A stretch of 64,000 nt of DNA from Prevotella sp. 10(H) (GTDB lineage: Bacteria > Bacteroidota > Bacteroidia > Bacteroidales > Dysgonomonadaceae): positions 1 to 64,000 of the forward strand of contig NZ_JOMI01000009.1 of the NCBI RefSeq assembly GCF_000711235.1. Reading direction: 5' to 3'. The position numbers were made by a program, and so were the translations under genes. Each line of letters begins with the position of its first letter. The first letter of the stretch is position 1. Below are positions 37,563 to 45,939 of this stretch, one piece after another. The notes beneath the pieces were generated by a model that saw only the letters and a list, made by a program, of their open reading frames with translations, was not told the DNA's origin and did not search any database.

Positions 37563-38734
37563 ACTATCAGGAATCATTAGCAAAAGATTTGGCTATCCGT
37601 TGCGGTAAGTTGCAGAAAACAATGCAGCAGATGAATATCGAAGCATGCGCATTGAGTACGCCCGTGAATGTCTTTTATATGACCGGTATGGTCTATAACG
37701 GATACTTTTATTTACCGGCAGAAGGCAGTCCGATACACTTTGTTAAACGGCCGGAAGGAATCGAATTTGATAATACAATATATATCCGCAAGCCGGAACA
37801 AATTACTGAAGAGTTGCAAAAGAGGAATATTGCATTACCGAAAACCCTTTTACTGGAAACGGATGTAATTTCTTTCAGTGAATGCACACGTTTATTGAAA
37901 ACATTCAATATATCGGAAGCATCGAATGCATCGCTACTCATGCGTAAAATACGCAGTGTGAAAACCGACTTCGAAGTAGAGCAAATTAGAGCCTGTGCCC
38001 GTAAGCATGAAGCCGTATATAAACTGATTCCATCGGTTTACCGAGAGGGGATGACCGATGTAGAACTGCAGATAGAAATAGAACGGCTTATGCGCCTGCA
38101 CGGGTCTATGGGAATATTCAGAAGTTACGGTGAAAACATGGATATCTATATGGGAAGCCTTCTTGTGGGCGAGAATGCAGAAGCACCTTCTCCTTACGAT
38201 TATGCGTTGGGGGGCGCGGGAACAACTCCTGTTTTGCCTCTTGGAGCATCAGGTCAGAAAATAGGCAAAGGACAAACCATCATGGTAGACATGGCAGGAA
38301 ATTACACTCCGTGGATGACAGATATGACCCGCGTATTTTCAGCAGGGAAAACGTTGGATATAGCTTATCGCGCGCATCAGGTTTCTATCGATATCCATAA
38401 TCATATAATGGATATCGCAAAACCGGGAGTAAGTTGTGCCGATATATATAATATAGCGATGGAAACGGTTGCTAAAAACAATTTGGAACCTTATTTTATG
38501 GGTACGAAGCAACAGGCAAAATTCATAGGCCATGGGCTTGGGTTGGAAATAAACGAACCGCCTGTATTTACACCACGCTCGAAGGAATTACTGGAGAAAA
38601 ATATTGTTTTCGCTTTAGAGCCTAAATTTGTAATCCCCGAAGTAGGTGCCGTAGGCATCGAAAACACCTATCTGGTAACCGAAACGGGAATAGAGAAACT
38701 GACTGTACTGGAAGAAGAAATAATCGAACTGTAA
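37559..38734 (+). CDS. M24 metallopeptidase (aminopeptidase P/prolidase-like)
   Basis: 391 residues: an N-terminal creatinase-like domain (about 15-140, 'CALSTPVNVFYMTGMVYNGY') and a C-terminal pita-bread domain. The five metal ligands are visible: Asp in 'MVDMAGNYTPWMTDMTR' (two), His in 'GHGLGLEINEPP', Glu in 'FALEPKF' and Glu in 'VGIENTYLV'. It likely removes N-terminal residues before proline or cleaves Xaa-Pro dipeptides; the exact substrate is unclear. No signal peptide, so cytoplasmic. Confidence 0.92.
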   Translation: MNYQESLAKDLAIRCGKLQKTMQQMNIEACALSTPVNVFYMTGMVYNGYFYLPAEGSPIHFVKRPEGIEFDNTIYIRKPEQITEELQKRNIALPKTLLLETDVISFSECTRLLKTFNISEASNASLLMRKIRSVKTDFEVEQIRACARKHEAVYKLIPSVYREGMTDVELQIEIERLMRLHGSMGIFRSYGENMDIYMGSLLVGENAEAPSPYDYALGGAGTTPVLPLGASGQKIGKGQTIMVDMAGNYTPWMTDMTRVFSAGKTLDIAYRAHQVSIDIHNHIMDIAKPGVSCADIYNIAMETVAKNNLEPYFMGTKQQAKFIGHGLGLEINEPPVFTPRSKELLEKNIVFALEPKFVIPEVGAVGIENTYLVTETGIEKLTVLEEEIIEL

Positions 38735-38742
38735 TTGCAGCT

Positions 38743-39168
38743 ATGAAAGAAAAGATGAATGCACGTTATTTTCTCAGTTTGCAGATAATGGTCATCCTTT
38801 TATCCGGTATATTATCTGTTGTATTCTCTTTTCTGTTACCTCTGTTGAACAGCCTTTTGCCGTCGGTCTTCGGATTCGTAGAAGATATACACTGGCTAAT
38901 GTTGTTTTTCATGCTGATGATTTTCAATTTTATTCTGTCGCTTTTTTCTTTCACCATTGAGCTAAATCTTTTCAAAGCTGTAAGAGATAGCAGTATACTG
39001 TCTTTTATTTCATTTTTTCTGCCTGTGATAATATATATTCCTTGGATGGGGATAATCGCAAAGCACAACAGGGAATTTGCGATGTTCGGGATGCCGTTGC
39101 CATACATAGCAGCTCAGTTATACAATTTTATATCACATAGAAAACAGGCGAAAAAATGGGGAAATTAG
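38743..39168 (+). CDS. Small four-helix membrane protein, family not recognised (first of a related pair)
   Basis: 141 residues with four predicted membrane helices and a basic C-terminal tail ('ISHRKQAKKWGN'). No catalytic motif seen. It resembles the next gene in layout and in the third-helix segment ('SSILSFISFFLPVI' here, 'NSILSALTFYIPII' there), so they are probably ancient tandem duplicates. It begins 8 bases after the peptidase gene and overlaps the next gene by 13 bases. Function unknown. Confidence 0.75.
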   Translation: MKEKMNARYFLSLQIMVILLSGILSVVFSFLLPLLNSLLPSVFGFVEDIHWLMLFFMLMIFNFILSLFSFTIELNLFKAVRDSSILSFISFFLPVIIYIPWMGIIAKHNREFAMFGMPLPYIAAQLYNFISHRKQAKKWGN

Positions 39169-39590
39169 GACGATTTTGTTTTTGGATACCGCTGAAAGTT
39201 TTTCTGTTGATTCCATTTATATCGATTATAACATTCCTGATTTTCGATAGTTGTATTGAAAAGGAAAATGAGATGTATGACAGTTTTGATGCCAGTCAGT
39301 TTTTTCTCTTTTTATCCGTTTTAATCGCAATAGTATCCGCAGTAATGTCATTTATTGCCTATCTCAACCAGAACAAATATGTGCAGAAAAACAGCATATT
39401 ATCTGCACTGACATTTTATATTCCTATTATTCCTTCTTTTATACTTGTATTACCTTATAGTGCCAAATTCATTTCCGTACTGTTATTCTCAGCAATACCG
39501 GTATCTCTGATTATATTACAAACTTATCACTTCATCCGTTTTCGCAAATTATTAAAAACGGCTAAATTTGAAGATTATGAAAACGATTAA
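39156..39590 (+). CDS. Small four-helix membrane protein (second of a related pair)
   Basis: 144 residues, four predicted membrane helices, ending in a charged tail ('FRKLLKTAKFEDYEND'). It overlaps the upstream paralogue by 13 bases and, at its 3' end, the folP ATG by 14 bases; the folP -7 box lies inside its last codons. No known domain recognised. Confidence 0.75.
   Translation: MGKLGRFCFWIPLKVFLLIPFISIITFLIFDSCIEKENEMYDSFDASQFFLFLSVLIAIVSAVMSFIAYLNQNKYVQKNSILSALTFYIPIIPSFILVLPYSAKFISVLLFSAIPVSLIILQTYHFIRFRKLLKTAKFEDYEND
39563..39570 (+). promoter_or_regulatory. Internal -7 box for folP, probably leaderless
   Basis: TAAATTTG is an exact TAnnTTTG match inside the end of the preceding gene, with a T-rich -33 candidate near 39538-39542. 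The ATG at 39577 follows the box by 6 bases. Confidence 0.5.
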
Positions 39591-40416
39591 TATCAAAGGC
39601 GAACTACTCGACCTGTCTTCTCCGATAGTAATGGGAATATTAAATATTACGCCCGATTCTTTTTATGCCGGTAGTAGAAAAGAAACAGAAGCACAGATTA
39701 CAGACAGGGTAAAAGAAATAATTGATCAGGGAGGAGCGATTATCGATATTGGTGCGCAGTCTACACGCCCTGCTTCGACTCTTTTATCCGCGGAAGAAGA
39801 AATCGAACGCCTGAAATTTGCCTTGCCGATTATTAACCGCGAGTTCCCGGATGCAATTATTTCGGTGGATACGTTCTATAGCAATGTAGCCCGTTTTGCA
39901 GTAGAAGAGCACGGCGTGGCTATTATAAATGATATTTCGGGCGGTGAAATGGATAAATCGATGTTCGAAACGGCTGCCAAGCTGAATGTGCCTTATATAC
40001 TGATGCATATGCGGGGAACGCCACAGACAATGAACAGTATGACAAATTACGATAACTTTATTCAGGAGGTATTTTACTATTTCTCAAAGAAGATTGCCGA
40101 ACTGCATTTGCTCGGTGTAAACGATATTATCGTCGACCCGGGTTTCGGATTCAGTAAAACAATGGAGCAGAATTATGAATTAATGGCTACCCTGAAAGGC
40201 TTTTCAATTTTCGAATTACCTTTATTGGTCGGAATATCCCGAAAAAAGATGATTGCAAACTTACTAGATATAAATACCGATGAAAGCCTTAACGGAACTA
40301 CGGTATTAAATACATTTGCTCTTCAAAACGGTGCGAATATCTTACGTGTGCACGATGTAAAAGAGGCGGTGGAAGCGGTTAAAATAGTGAAGAAACTGGA
40401 AGAATATAAATTCTGA
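39577..40416 (+). CDS. folP: Dihydropteroate synthase
   Basis: 279 residues from the ATG at 39577; the in-frame TTG at 39568 lies within the -7 box and adds nothing conserved. Family motifs: 'VMGILNITPDSFYAGS' (about 19-34), 'DIGAQSTRP', 'SVDTFYSNVA', 'INDISGG', 'MHMRGTPQTM', 'DPGFGFSKT' and 'VGISRKKMI'. It condenses p-aminobenzoate with hydroxymethyl-dihydropterin diphosphate in folate synthesis and is the target of sulfonamides. Its stop codon directly abuts the stop of the convergent rsmE gene (40416/40417), leaving no space for a shared terminator. Confidence 0.96.
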   Translation: MKTINIKGELLDLSSPIVMGILNITPDSFYAGSRKETEAQITDRVKEIIDQGGAIIDIGAQSTRPASTLLSAEEEIERLKFALPIINREFPDAIISVDTFYSNVARFAVEEHGVAIINDISGGEMDKSMFETAAKLNVPYILMHMRGTPQTMNSMTNYDNFIQEVFYYFSKKIAELHLLGVNDIIVDPGFGFSKTMEQNYELMATLKGFSIFELPLLVGISRKKMIANLLDINTDESLNGTTVLNTFALQNGANILRVHDVKEAVEAVKIVKKLEEYKF

Positions 40417-41121
40417 TTACCAGTTCAAAACATGGATAGCATGGCAGGCGGCAAGGGCTGCCGTTTCCGTACGAAGGCGGCTTTGGCCCAGTGAAATCGG
40501 CTGAAATCCGTTTTTCACAGCCAACTCTACCTCCTCTTCCGAGAAATCTCCTTCCGGTCCGATCAGGATAAGTACATCGTCTCCTTTCTTATATGCTTCC
40601 TTAATGGAAAGTTTTTCTTGAAGATAACAATGAGCGATAAATTTCTGCCCGTCGAATTCCTGAGTGACAAATCTCGAAAAAGATATCATTTCATCGAGTT
40701 GCGGCAATAACGCCTTTTCTGATTGTTTCATCGCTGAAACCAGTATTTTTTCGATACGCTGCGCTTTTATTTCTTTCCGCTCGGAGTGCTGGCAAAGAAT
40801 AGGAGAAAAACGGTCGGTACCTATTTCCGTCGCTTTTTCGGCAAACCATTCTATGCGGTCTATATTTTTTGTAGGGGCAAAGGCAATCTGTAAATTAAAG
40901 TTCCAGCCTTTAGGTTGCTCAATTGTCCTTAGTACATTGACAATGCAATGTTTCGGATTGGCCTGTATAATCTCAGCATCATAGAAAAATCCCTTTCCAT
41001 CGGTCAGGAGAATTTCATCTCCTTCTTTCTTACGCAGCACTTTTATGCAATGTTGCGCCTCTTCAACGGGCAGTTCCACGTTGGAAAGGATATCCGGTGT
41101 AAAAAAGATTGTCTTATCCAT
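40417..41121 (-). CDS. rsmE: 16S rRNA m3U1498 methyltransferase
   Basis: 234 residues: N-terminal PUA-like domain ('HCIKVLRKKEGDEILLTDGKG') and C-terminal SPOUT domain with the SAM-binding knot 'LIGPEGDFSEEEV' and 'LGQSRLRTETAALAACHAI'. It methylates U1498 of 16S rRNA in the assembled small subunit. It is last of the leftward run, 18 bases after xpt; the link to purine salvage is probably only transcriptional. Confidence 0.96.
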   Translation of the reverse strand: MDKTIFFTPDILSNVELPVEEAQHCIKVLRKKEGDEILLTDGKGFFYDAEIIQANPKHCIVNVLRTIEQPKGWNFNLQIAFAPTKNIDRIEWFAEKATEIGTDRFSPILCQHSERKEIKAQRIEKILVSAMKQSEKALLPQLDEMISFSRFVTQEFDGQKFIAHCYLQEKLSIKEAYKKGDDVLILIGPEGDFSEEEVELAVKNGFQPISLGQSRLRTETAALAACHAIHVLNW

Positions 41122-41139
41122 CAGGCTGATATTTTTAGA

Positions 41140-41709
41140 TTATTCTTCAAATATAATCTTATTATCGCCTAATTCCTTAATACGGGCAAGCGATTCTACG
41201 TGAATGCCGAGTTCCCTCAGTCTGCGACCTCCGTCCTGAAAACTCTTTTCGATGATAAAGCCCATTCCGTAAAGTTCGGCACCTGCCTCTTTAATAAGGT
41301 TATAGATGCCTATAGCAGCATTTCCGTTCGCAAGAAAATCATCGATAAAAACGACCTTATCATTCGGGTTCAGAAAATCTTTGCTTACGCAGATTGTATA
41401 GTCTTTATCTTTAGTAAAAGAGTGGGCAATCGTAGAAACCATATTCACCATTGTTTTAGGCACCGCCTTTTTCACGAAAACAACGGGTAATTCGAGCAGA
41501 TAGCCAAGCATAATAGCCGGAGCAATTCCGCTGGCTTCTATCGTAATAATCTTATTAATCGGTAAATTGCCGAATTTGCGGACGAATTCCACCCCTATTG
41601 ATTTCATCAGAATAGGATCCATCTGGTGATTGATAAAACTGTCCACTTTGAGGATTCCCCCATCGAAACTTTTTCCGTCTTTAAGTATGCGGTCTTTGAG
41701 TAACTTCAT
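41140..41709 (-). CDS. xpt: Xanthine phosphoribosyltransferase
   Basis: 189 residues, the usual length. The PRPP loop is '[21 protein letters not shown]' (about 122-142); '[16 protein letters not shown]' near the N-terminus and '[15 protein letters not shown]' fit the Xpt subgroup. It converts xanthine and PRPP to XMP in purine salvage. It follows the NCS2 permease gene by 11 bases, the standard uptake-plus-salvage pair. No purine riboswitch was seen upstream; the operon leader is only about 18 bases long. Confidence 0.95.
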   Translation of the reverse strand: MKLLKDRILKDGKSFDGGILKVDSFINHQMDPILMKSIGVEFVRKFGNLPINKIITIEASGIAPAIMLGYLLELPVVFVKKAVPKTMVNMVSTIAHSFTKDKDYTICVSKDFLNPNDKVVFIDDFLANGNAAIGIYNLIKEAGAELYGMGFIIEKSFQDGGRRLRELGIHVESLARIKELGDNKIIFEE

Positions 41710-41720
41710 TATGATAAAAT

Positions 41721-43103
41721 TTAGTCTTTAATACGGATAACAACATTGGCAATTATAGCCACTACACCTCCGGTAGTAATTCCCGATGAAAAGATGCCTT
41801 TTACTATGGCAGGCATTTGCGAGAGAATATCAGGCACAAGTTCAACACCCAGTCCGCATGCAAAGCTCACTGCGAGTACAAGAATCGCCTTTCTATCGAT
41901 ATTTTGCGAGGCGATAATACGAACTCCTGACGCTGCTACTGTTCCGAACATCAACAAAGTTGCACCTCCCAGAACAGGCTCAGGCATAATAGAAAAAATT
42001 CCTCCGATGAATGGAAAAGCACTCAAAACAACGAGGAATCCGGCAATATAGTAACCTACTCTGCGGCTAGCTACTCCGGTCAATTGAATCAGTCCGTTAT
42101 TCTGTGCAAATATCGAGTTCGGGAAAGAGTTGAAAACTCCTGCAATAGCCGAATTTATACCGTCGGCAAGTATTCCACCCTGTACGCGTTTCATAAATTT
42201 TGGCCCTTCTATCGGCTCTCCCCCAATCATCGAATTGGCGGTGATATCGCCGAAAGCTTCGATGGAAGTGATGAAATAGATAAGTGCCACGGCTATAAAT
42301 GCGGATAAGTCGAAACTCAATCCGTACTTGAAGGGCTGGGGAATTGTAATAGCACCGATTTCACCCATATTTGAGAAATCTATCCACCCTAGGAAATAAG
42401 AAACGATATATCCGATGATTATGCCTATAATAATAGAACTCATGCGGATGTATTTATTCCGGATACTATTCAGTATAAGTATGGAAACAAGGACAAGCAC
42501 AGCCACTCCCAGATTAAGAGGACTACCGAAACTTCTCTCTCCTTCGGTACCCATTGCAGCGAATCCACCGCCACAAGAGATGATAGCGACCTTTATCAGT
42601 GATAGCCCTATCATGGTTACTACAATGCCCGAAACCAGCGGAGTTATTATCTTCTTTGTATATTTAAGCAAGCGGCTGACAACCATTTCAACGGGAGAAG
42701 CAGCGATGCACACACCGAATATAGCGGCTAGAATAGCAGTTTCAGCCATATCTCCTCGGGCTGCAAAACTTGCGGTCAATGCGCCGATAAATGAGAAGCT
42801 GGTTCCCTGTATACATAACAGTCCGCAACCTACAGGGCCGAATCTTCTACACTGCACAAAAGTAGAAATACCTGATGCCAATAATGCCATGGAAACGAGA
42901 AATCCGGTCGTTTCGGCACTGAATTCCAATGCCCGCGAAATAATAAGCGGAGGCGTGATGATAGCTACAAATATGGCCAGCAGATGCTGGAATCCGGCAA
43001 ACATGGCCTCGCTGAAAGGCGGCTTATCCTCTATCTGGTATATCAGGTCTGTCTTGCGTATGGGTTGGATAATTTCATCCGCTTCTTTCTCTGTAACTTG
43101 CAT
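41721..43103 (-). CDS. NCS2-family xanthine/uracil permease
   Basis: 460 residues, about 14 membrane helices. Family features are the N-terminal '[22 protein letters not shown]', '[12 protein letters not shown]' and the helix-10 region '[24 protein letters not shown]' that carries the substrate and proton residues. Its position directly before xpt makes xanthine (possibly guanine or urate) the probable cargo, imported with H+ across the inner membrane. It lies 26 bases after the DUF2625 gene. Confidence 0.93.
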   Translation of the reverse strand: MQVTEKEADEIIQPIRKTDLIYQIEDKPPFSEAMFAGFQHLLAIFVAIITPPLIISRALEFSAETTGFLVSMALLASGISTFVQCRRFGPVGCGLLCIQGTSFSFIGALTASFAARGDMAETAILAAIFGVCIAASPVEMVVSRLLKYTKKIITPLVSGIVVTMIGLSLIKVAIISCGGGFAAMGTEGERSFGSPLNLGVAVLVLVSILILNSIRNKYIRMSSIIIGIIIGYIVSYFLGWIDFSNMGEIGAITIPQPFKYGLSFDLSAFIAVALIYFITSIEAFGDITANSMIGGEPIEGPKFMKRVQGGILADGINSAIAGVFNSFPNSIFAQNNGLIQLTGVASRRVGYYIAGFLVVLSAFPFIGGIFSIMPEPVLGGATLLMFGTVAASGVRIIASQNIDRKAILVLAVSFACGLGVELVPDILSQMPAIVKGIFSSGITTGGVVAIIANVVIRIKD

Positions 43104-43129
43104 GAACTTATTATTATTGTGTAATTATA

Positions 43130-43798
43130 TCAACCTAATGTATTCTTCATTTCCATATTAAAATCGTATACCTCTTCCACAGGAATTACCTTACGGGAAA
43201 CGGCATCGATATCCTTGCCCTCTTTTGTCCAAAGGAAAGGGACAAAGCTGTATGCATAATCGGGATTCAATTCTTTTATATCTTTTTCCCACCCTTTCCA
43301 ACGCAGGTTTTTATAGAAATCGTTCATGTCCGTTTCGAAGCAAAACAACAAGAACTGACTGTATCCTATATTCATAGGCAGCCACTTCAATGATTCGGGT
43401 GCAAAGTAATATATATTGCCTGCATCAGTACCCAAAAATCCCCCGTTTATCGCATAAAATCCCCCGATTGCATCATCAGCAATCAATAAATAAGGTGCGG
43501 GTTCGCCGAATTCTTCGAAGGTTTTGCCCTGATTCCAGTCGGGTAAGCTTCTTTTCATTTTGTCCGATCCTGAGCCGAGTATTCTTATCCAGCCGTTATC
43601 GATGAGCATCCCTCCTGTTTCGTAAATGACAGCCCCCATGAGCGAACGTGTAGTTACCTGAGTATTGACAAGGGCATTTTCCGCCTGTTGGCGATTACAT
43701 GGTAAAACCTCCACTTTGTTCTTTGCCAGTTTTATCCATTCTTTAATAACGGGCCAGCCGGGATCTACCGTATTGACAAGTTCCTGAAGTGTACGCAT
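43130..43798 (-). CDS. DUF2625 family protein
   Basis: 222 residues, soluble, no signal peptide. It is recognised as DUF2625 by 'RTLQELVNTVDPGWPVIKEWI' at the start, 'RSLMGAVIYETGGMLIDNGWIRILGSG' and 'AIGGFYAINGG...GNIYYFAPESLKW'. The fold is SUKH/SMI1-like in feel ('VLPCNRQQAENAL', 'LLIADDAIGGFYAINGG'), and SMI1-like proteins often serve as immunity or binding proteins, but no toxin gene is nearby. Here it is the first gene of a permease-xpt operon. Function unknown. An exact -7 box lies about 25 bases upstream. Confidence 0.85.
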   Translation of the reverse strand: MRTLQELVNTVDPGWPVIKEWIKLAKNKVEVLPCNRQQAENALVNTQVTTRSLMGAVIYETGGMLIDNGWIRILGSGSDKMKRSLPDWNQGKTFEEFGEPAPYLLIADDAIGGFYAINGGFLGTDAGNIYYFAPESLKWLPMNIGYSQFLLFCFETDMNDFYKNLRWKGWEKDIKELNPDYAYSFVPFLWTKEGKDIDAVSRKVIPVEEVYDFNMEMKNTLG

Positions 43799-43822
43799 AG
43801 GTACAAGTTTTTAAATTAGGTG

Positions 43823-43850
43823 CAAAATTAGTATAATTATGCGTATAATT
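43823..43850 (-). promoter_or_regulatory. Promoter of the DUF2625-permease-xpt-rsmE run, with a direct repeat
   Basis: TAATTTTG on the minus strand (43830-43823) is an exact -7 box giving a leader of about 18 bases. Just upstream two GTATAATT copies (43831-43838 and 43843-43850, plus-strand reading) overlap the spacer and -33 region, so they could be an operator; this is inference. Confidence 0.6.
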
Positions 43851-44061
43851 CCGCATTATGACAAATAAAAGGGGTTAAGAAAAGGCAGAATTAACTCTCT
43901 GAGAATTGAATATTTGAAAACGGCTTGTGTATTGTATCGAAATAAAGGAATTCTAAGAGGGTTAAAAAATTTGAAAGTTTTTCCCTTATGCACTTCAAAA
44001 TATTATTCGGCTTTTTGTGAAAATTAAAATTGAATTATTAAACTAACCCGAAATTTCGCCG

Positions 44062-44099
44062 AGTACTCAAATTCGTAATAAAGTACACAAATTTGTAAT
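44062..44099. repeat. Two 18-bp direct repeats in the 43799-44196 gap
   Basis: AGTACTCAAATTCGTAAT (44062-44079) and AGTACACAAATTTGTAAT (44082-44099) agree at 16 of 18 positions with a 20-bp period. An 11-bp palindrome GTTTCGGAAAC follows at 44113-44123. The rest of this 398-base gap is AT-rich and holds no gene that I can support apart from the DUF2625 promoter at its left end. Confidence 0.6.
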
Positions 44100-44196
44100 T
44101 TTACAAATTCCAGTTTCGGAAACTTTATTTTTCCAATGTGAATTTTCGATCACATTAATAATGAGGTCAGTCGTTTCGAATTCTTTAAGCTGCCTA

Positions 44197-45159
44197 TTAC
44201 AAGAATATTTTTATACGAGAGTTTAGTTTGATAATGCCCACCGATAATATTGCAGATAACAGAAGAATAGGAACAAACAGATAGTCTTTTGGATAAGTAT
44301 CATTCGACAACATTTTCAATAATAAGATAACAAGGATATGTATTAAATAGATCCCGGAGGAAAAACTCGACATATATCCGTCAGATTCCTTATATCTGGA
44401 TATTTTTAAAATAAAGAGGAACAAGACAGGGCAGAGAAAAATAAGGGAAAAATAAAAATCGCCTAGAAACTTTATCTCAAAATAATTCAAAATAGTTTTT
44501 TCAGCGAATAGCAAAACGAAACCTGATATGATGAAAAATAGCAAAAGGCTTTTCCGTATTTCGATAGGTTTTTGAGTCAGTAATGTAGAAATATAATATC
44601 CTACAAAAACAAAAGGAAATCCCATAAACAGAAAATTGCGGAAAAGAGAAATGCCATTTTGAAGGATGTATGTATCATTAGTAAATATCCGCAATATCGC
44701 CCATGCCGACAAATAAATAATAATCGCTGATACCAAGATTATTTTCCTGTTTACTCTTTTTGCTATCTTATGAATCAGATATATTATAAGAGATGCACCA
44801 AAAAGGGCAACGATATACCATAAATGGTGAAAGCCAAAAAAAACACTGGTGAAAACCGGATAGTGATAATATACACTGATACCGGCATAAATCAGGCTCC
44901 ATGTGATATACATAATCAAGATTTTTTTTAAATAGCGGAAAACCTTTTTATCATCATTCTTTAAAAAAGCAAAATAAAATCCATTGATAATAAAGTAGCA
45001 GGGTACCGCAATTCGGGCAATTCCATTTCTAAAGAGATCTGTTATGAAGGCGTTTGGAAATATAGGAGTATGTATAGTAAGAACTAATATAGTTAATATT
45101 AGTTTGAAGTAATCCAGAGTTATATTTCGCTGCGGATAAAATTTAGTTTGGAGTTCCAT
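44197..45159 (-). CDS. Acyltransferase family 3 membrane protein
   Basis: 320 residues from the ATG at 45159, just before the family start 'ITLDYFKLILTILVLTIHTPIF'; an in-frame ATG 40 codons upstream would add a hydrophilic, lysine-rich extension and is less likely. The catalytic His is in 'LTIHT'. About ten helices, very AT-rich with many ATA/ATT codons. It is a second acyltransferase of this class in the window (first at 36558). Possible target: surface glycan acetylation. Confidence 0.85.
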   Translation of the reverse strand: MELQTKFYPQRNITLDYFKLILTILVLTIHTPIFPNAFITDLFRNGIARIAVPCYFIINGFYFAFLKNDDKKVFRYLKKILIMYITWSLIYAGISVYYHYPVFTSVFFGFHHLWYIVALFGASLIIYLIHKIAKRVNRKIILVSAIIIYLSAWAILRIFTNDTYILQNGISLFRNFLFMGFPFVFVGYYISTLLTQKPIEIRKSLLLFFIISGFVLLFAEKTILNYFEIKFLGDFYFSLIFLCPVLFLFILKISRYKESDGYMSSFSSGIYLIHILVILLLKMLSNDTYPKDYLFVPILLLSAILSVGIIKLNSRIKIFL

Positions 45160-45406
45160 AGGTTGTTTATGTGTTTTTTTGGTATATTGTAAGATAAAAT
45201 AATGTCGAATATTGGGCTGATTTGTCTTAAAGAGATTATGTTTTGAGCATACCTTTACCGGAAATTTCGGGTTGGGCATCCGTAAATAAGTGGATAATTA
45301 AGTGTAAAAAGATTTATTATAATTATCTTTCATTAGTTAAATATATGACACAAATTAAGAAAAATATTTGAGATATTGTAATAAAAAAGAACTAAAAATA
45401 TTACAT

Positions 45407-45871
45407 ATGGAAATATATAAAGCAACGATTAACGATCTCGAAGATTTGATAAAATTGCGCATCGATTTCCTAAAAATCGACAGAGGATTTTTAACAGAAG
45501 AGGAAGAAAAAGCAATCCGATTTCAATTAAAAAAATATTTTGAAAAATACATTCCCGAAGAAAAAGTTATAGCAGTAATTGCGCGGACGGATGAAAATAT
45601 AATTGCTTCGTCGGCATTTTTGATTATTCAGGAGATGCCGGCAAACCCGACTTTTTTGACAGGGATTACAGGAACTTTATTGAATGTAATCACATATCCG
45701 GAATTCAGAAGAAAGGGAATTGCCACAAAAATTATACATTATATAATAGATGAAGCTAAAAAAATGAATGTATCCAACATCAGTTTATTAGCAACGGAAG
45801 ACGGAAAAGAATTATATGAAAAACTAGGATTCGAAATCCCTCATTATACAAATATGAGTTTGACATTATAA
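45407..45871 (+). CDS. GNAT-family N-acetyltransferase
   Basis: 154 residues from the ATG at 45407; an earlier in-frame start has no conserved sequence before it. GNAT features: 'YKATINDLEDLIKLRIDFL' at the start, 'FLIIQEMPANPTFLTGITGTLLNVITYPEFRRKGIATKIIHYII' containing the acetyl-CoA motif RRKGIAT (about 104-110), and 'YEKLGFEIPHYTNMSLTL' at the end. It moves acetyl from acetyl-CoA to an unknown amine. Divergent from the acyltransferase and, like it, AT-rich. Confidence 0.9.
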   Translation: MEIYKATINDLEDLIKLRIDFLKIDRGFLTEEEEKAIRFQLKKYFEKYIPEEKVIAVIARTDENIIASSAFLIIQEMPANPTFLTGITGTLLNVITYPEFRRKGIATKIIHYIIDEAKKMNVSNISLLATEDGKELYEKLGFEIPHYTNMSLTL

Positions 45872-45939
45872 TTGCACTCCCCATAAAACATCTGCATCTC
45901 CTTTGATGTTATATGATATAATAAAGAAAATAAAGTATC

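Noticed and set aside
42415-43161. Plus-strand open frame of 248 codons over the NCS2 permease
   Set aside because: Antisense shadow of a membrane-protein gene; the opposite strand has unmistakable NCS2 motifs.
43799-43830. Purine riboswitch before the DUF2625-permease-xpt operon
   Set aside because: The -7 box leaves only about 18 bases of leader, too short for an aptamer.
45160-45279. 40-residue N-terminal extension of the second acyltransferase
   Set aside because: Hydrophilic, lysine-rich sequence with no counterpart in the family; the ATG at 45159 fits the domain boundary.
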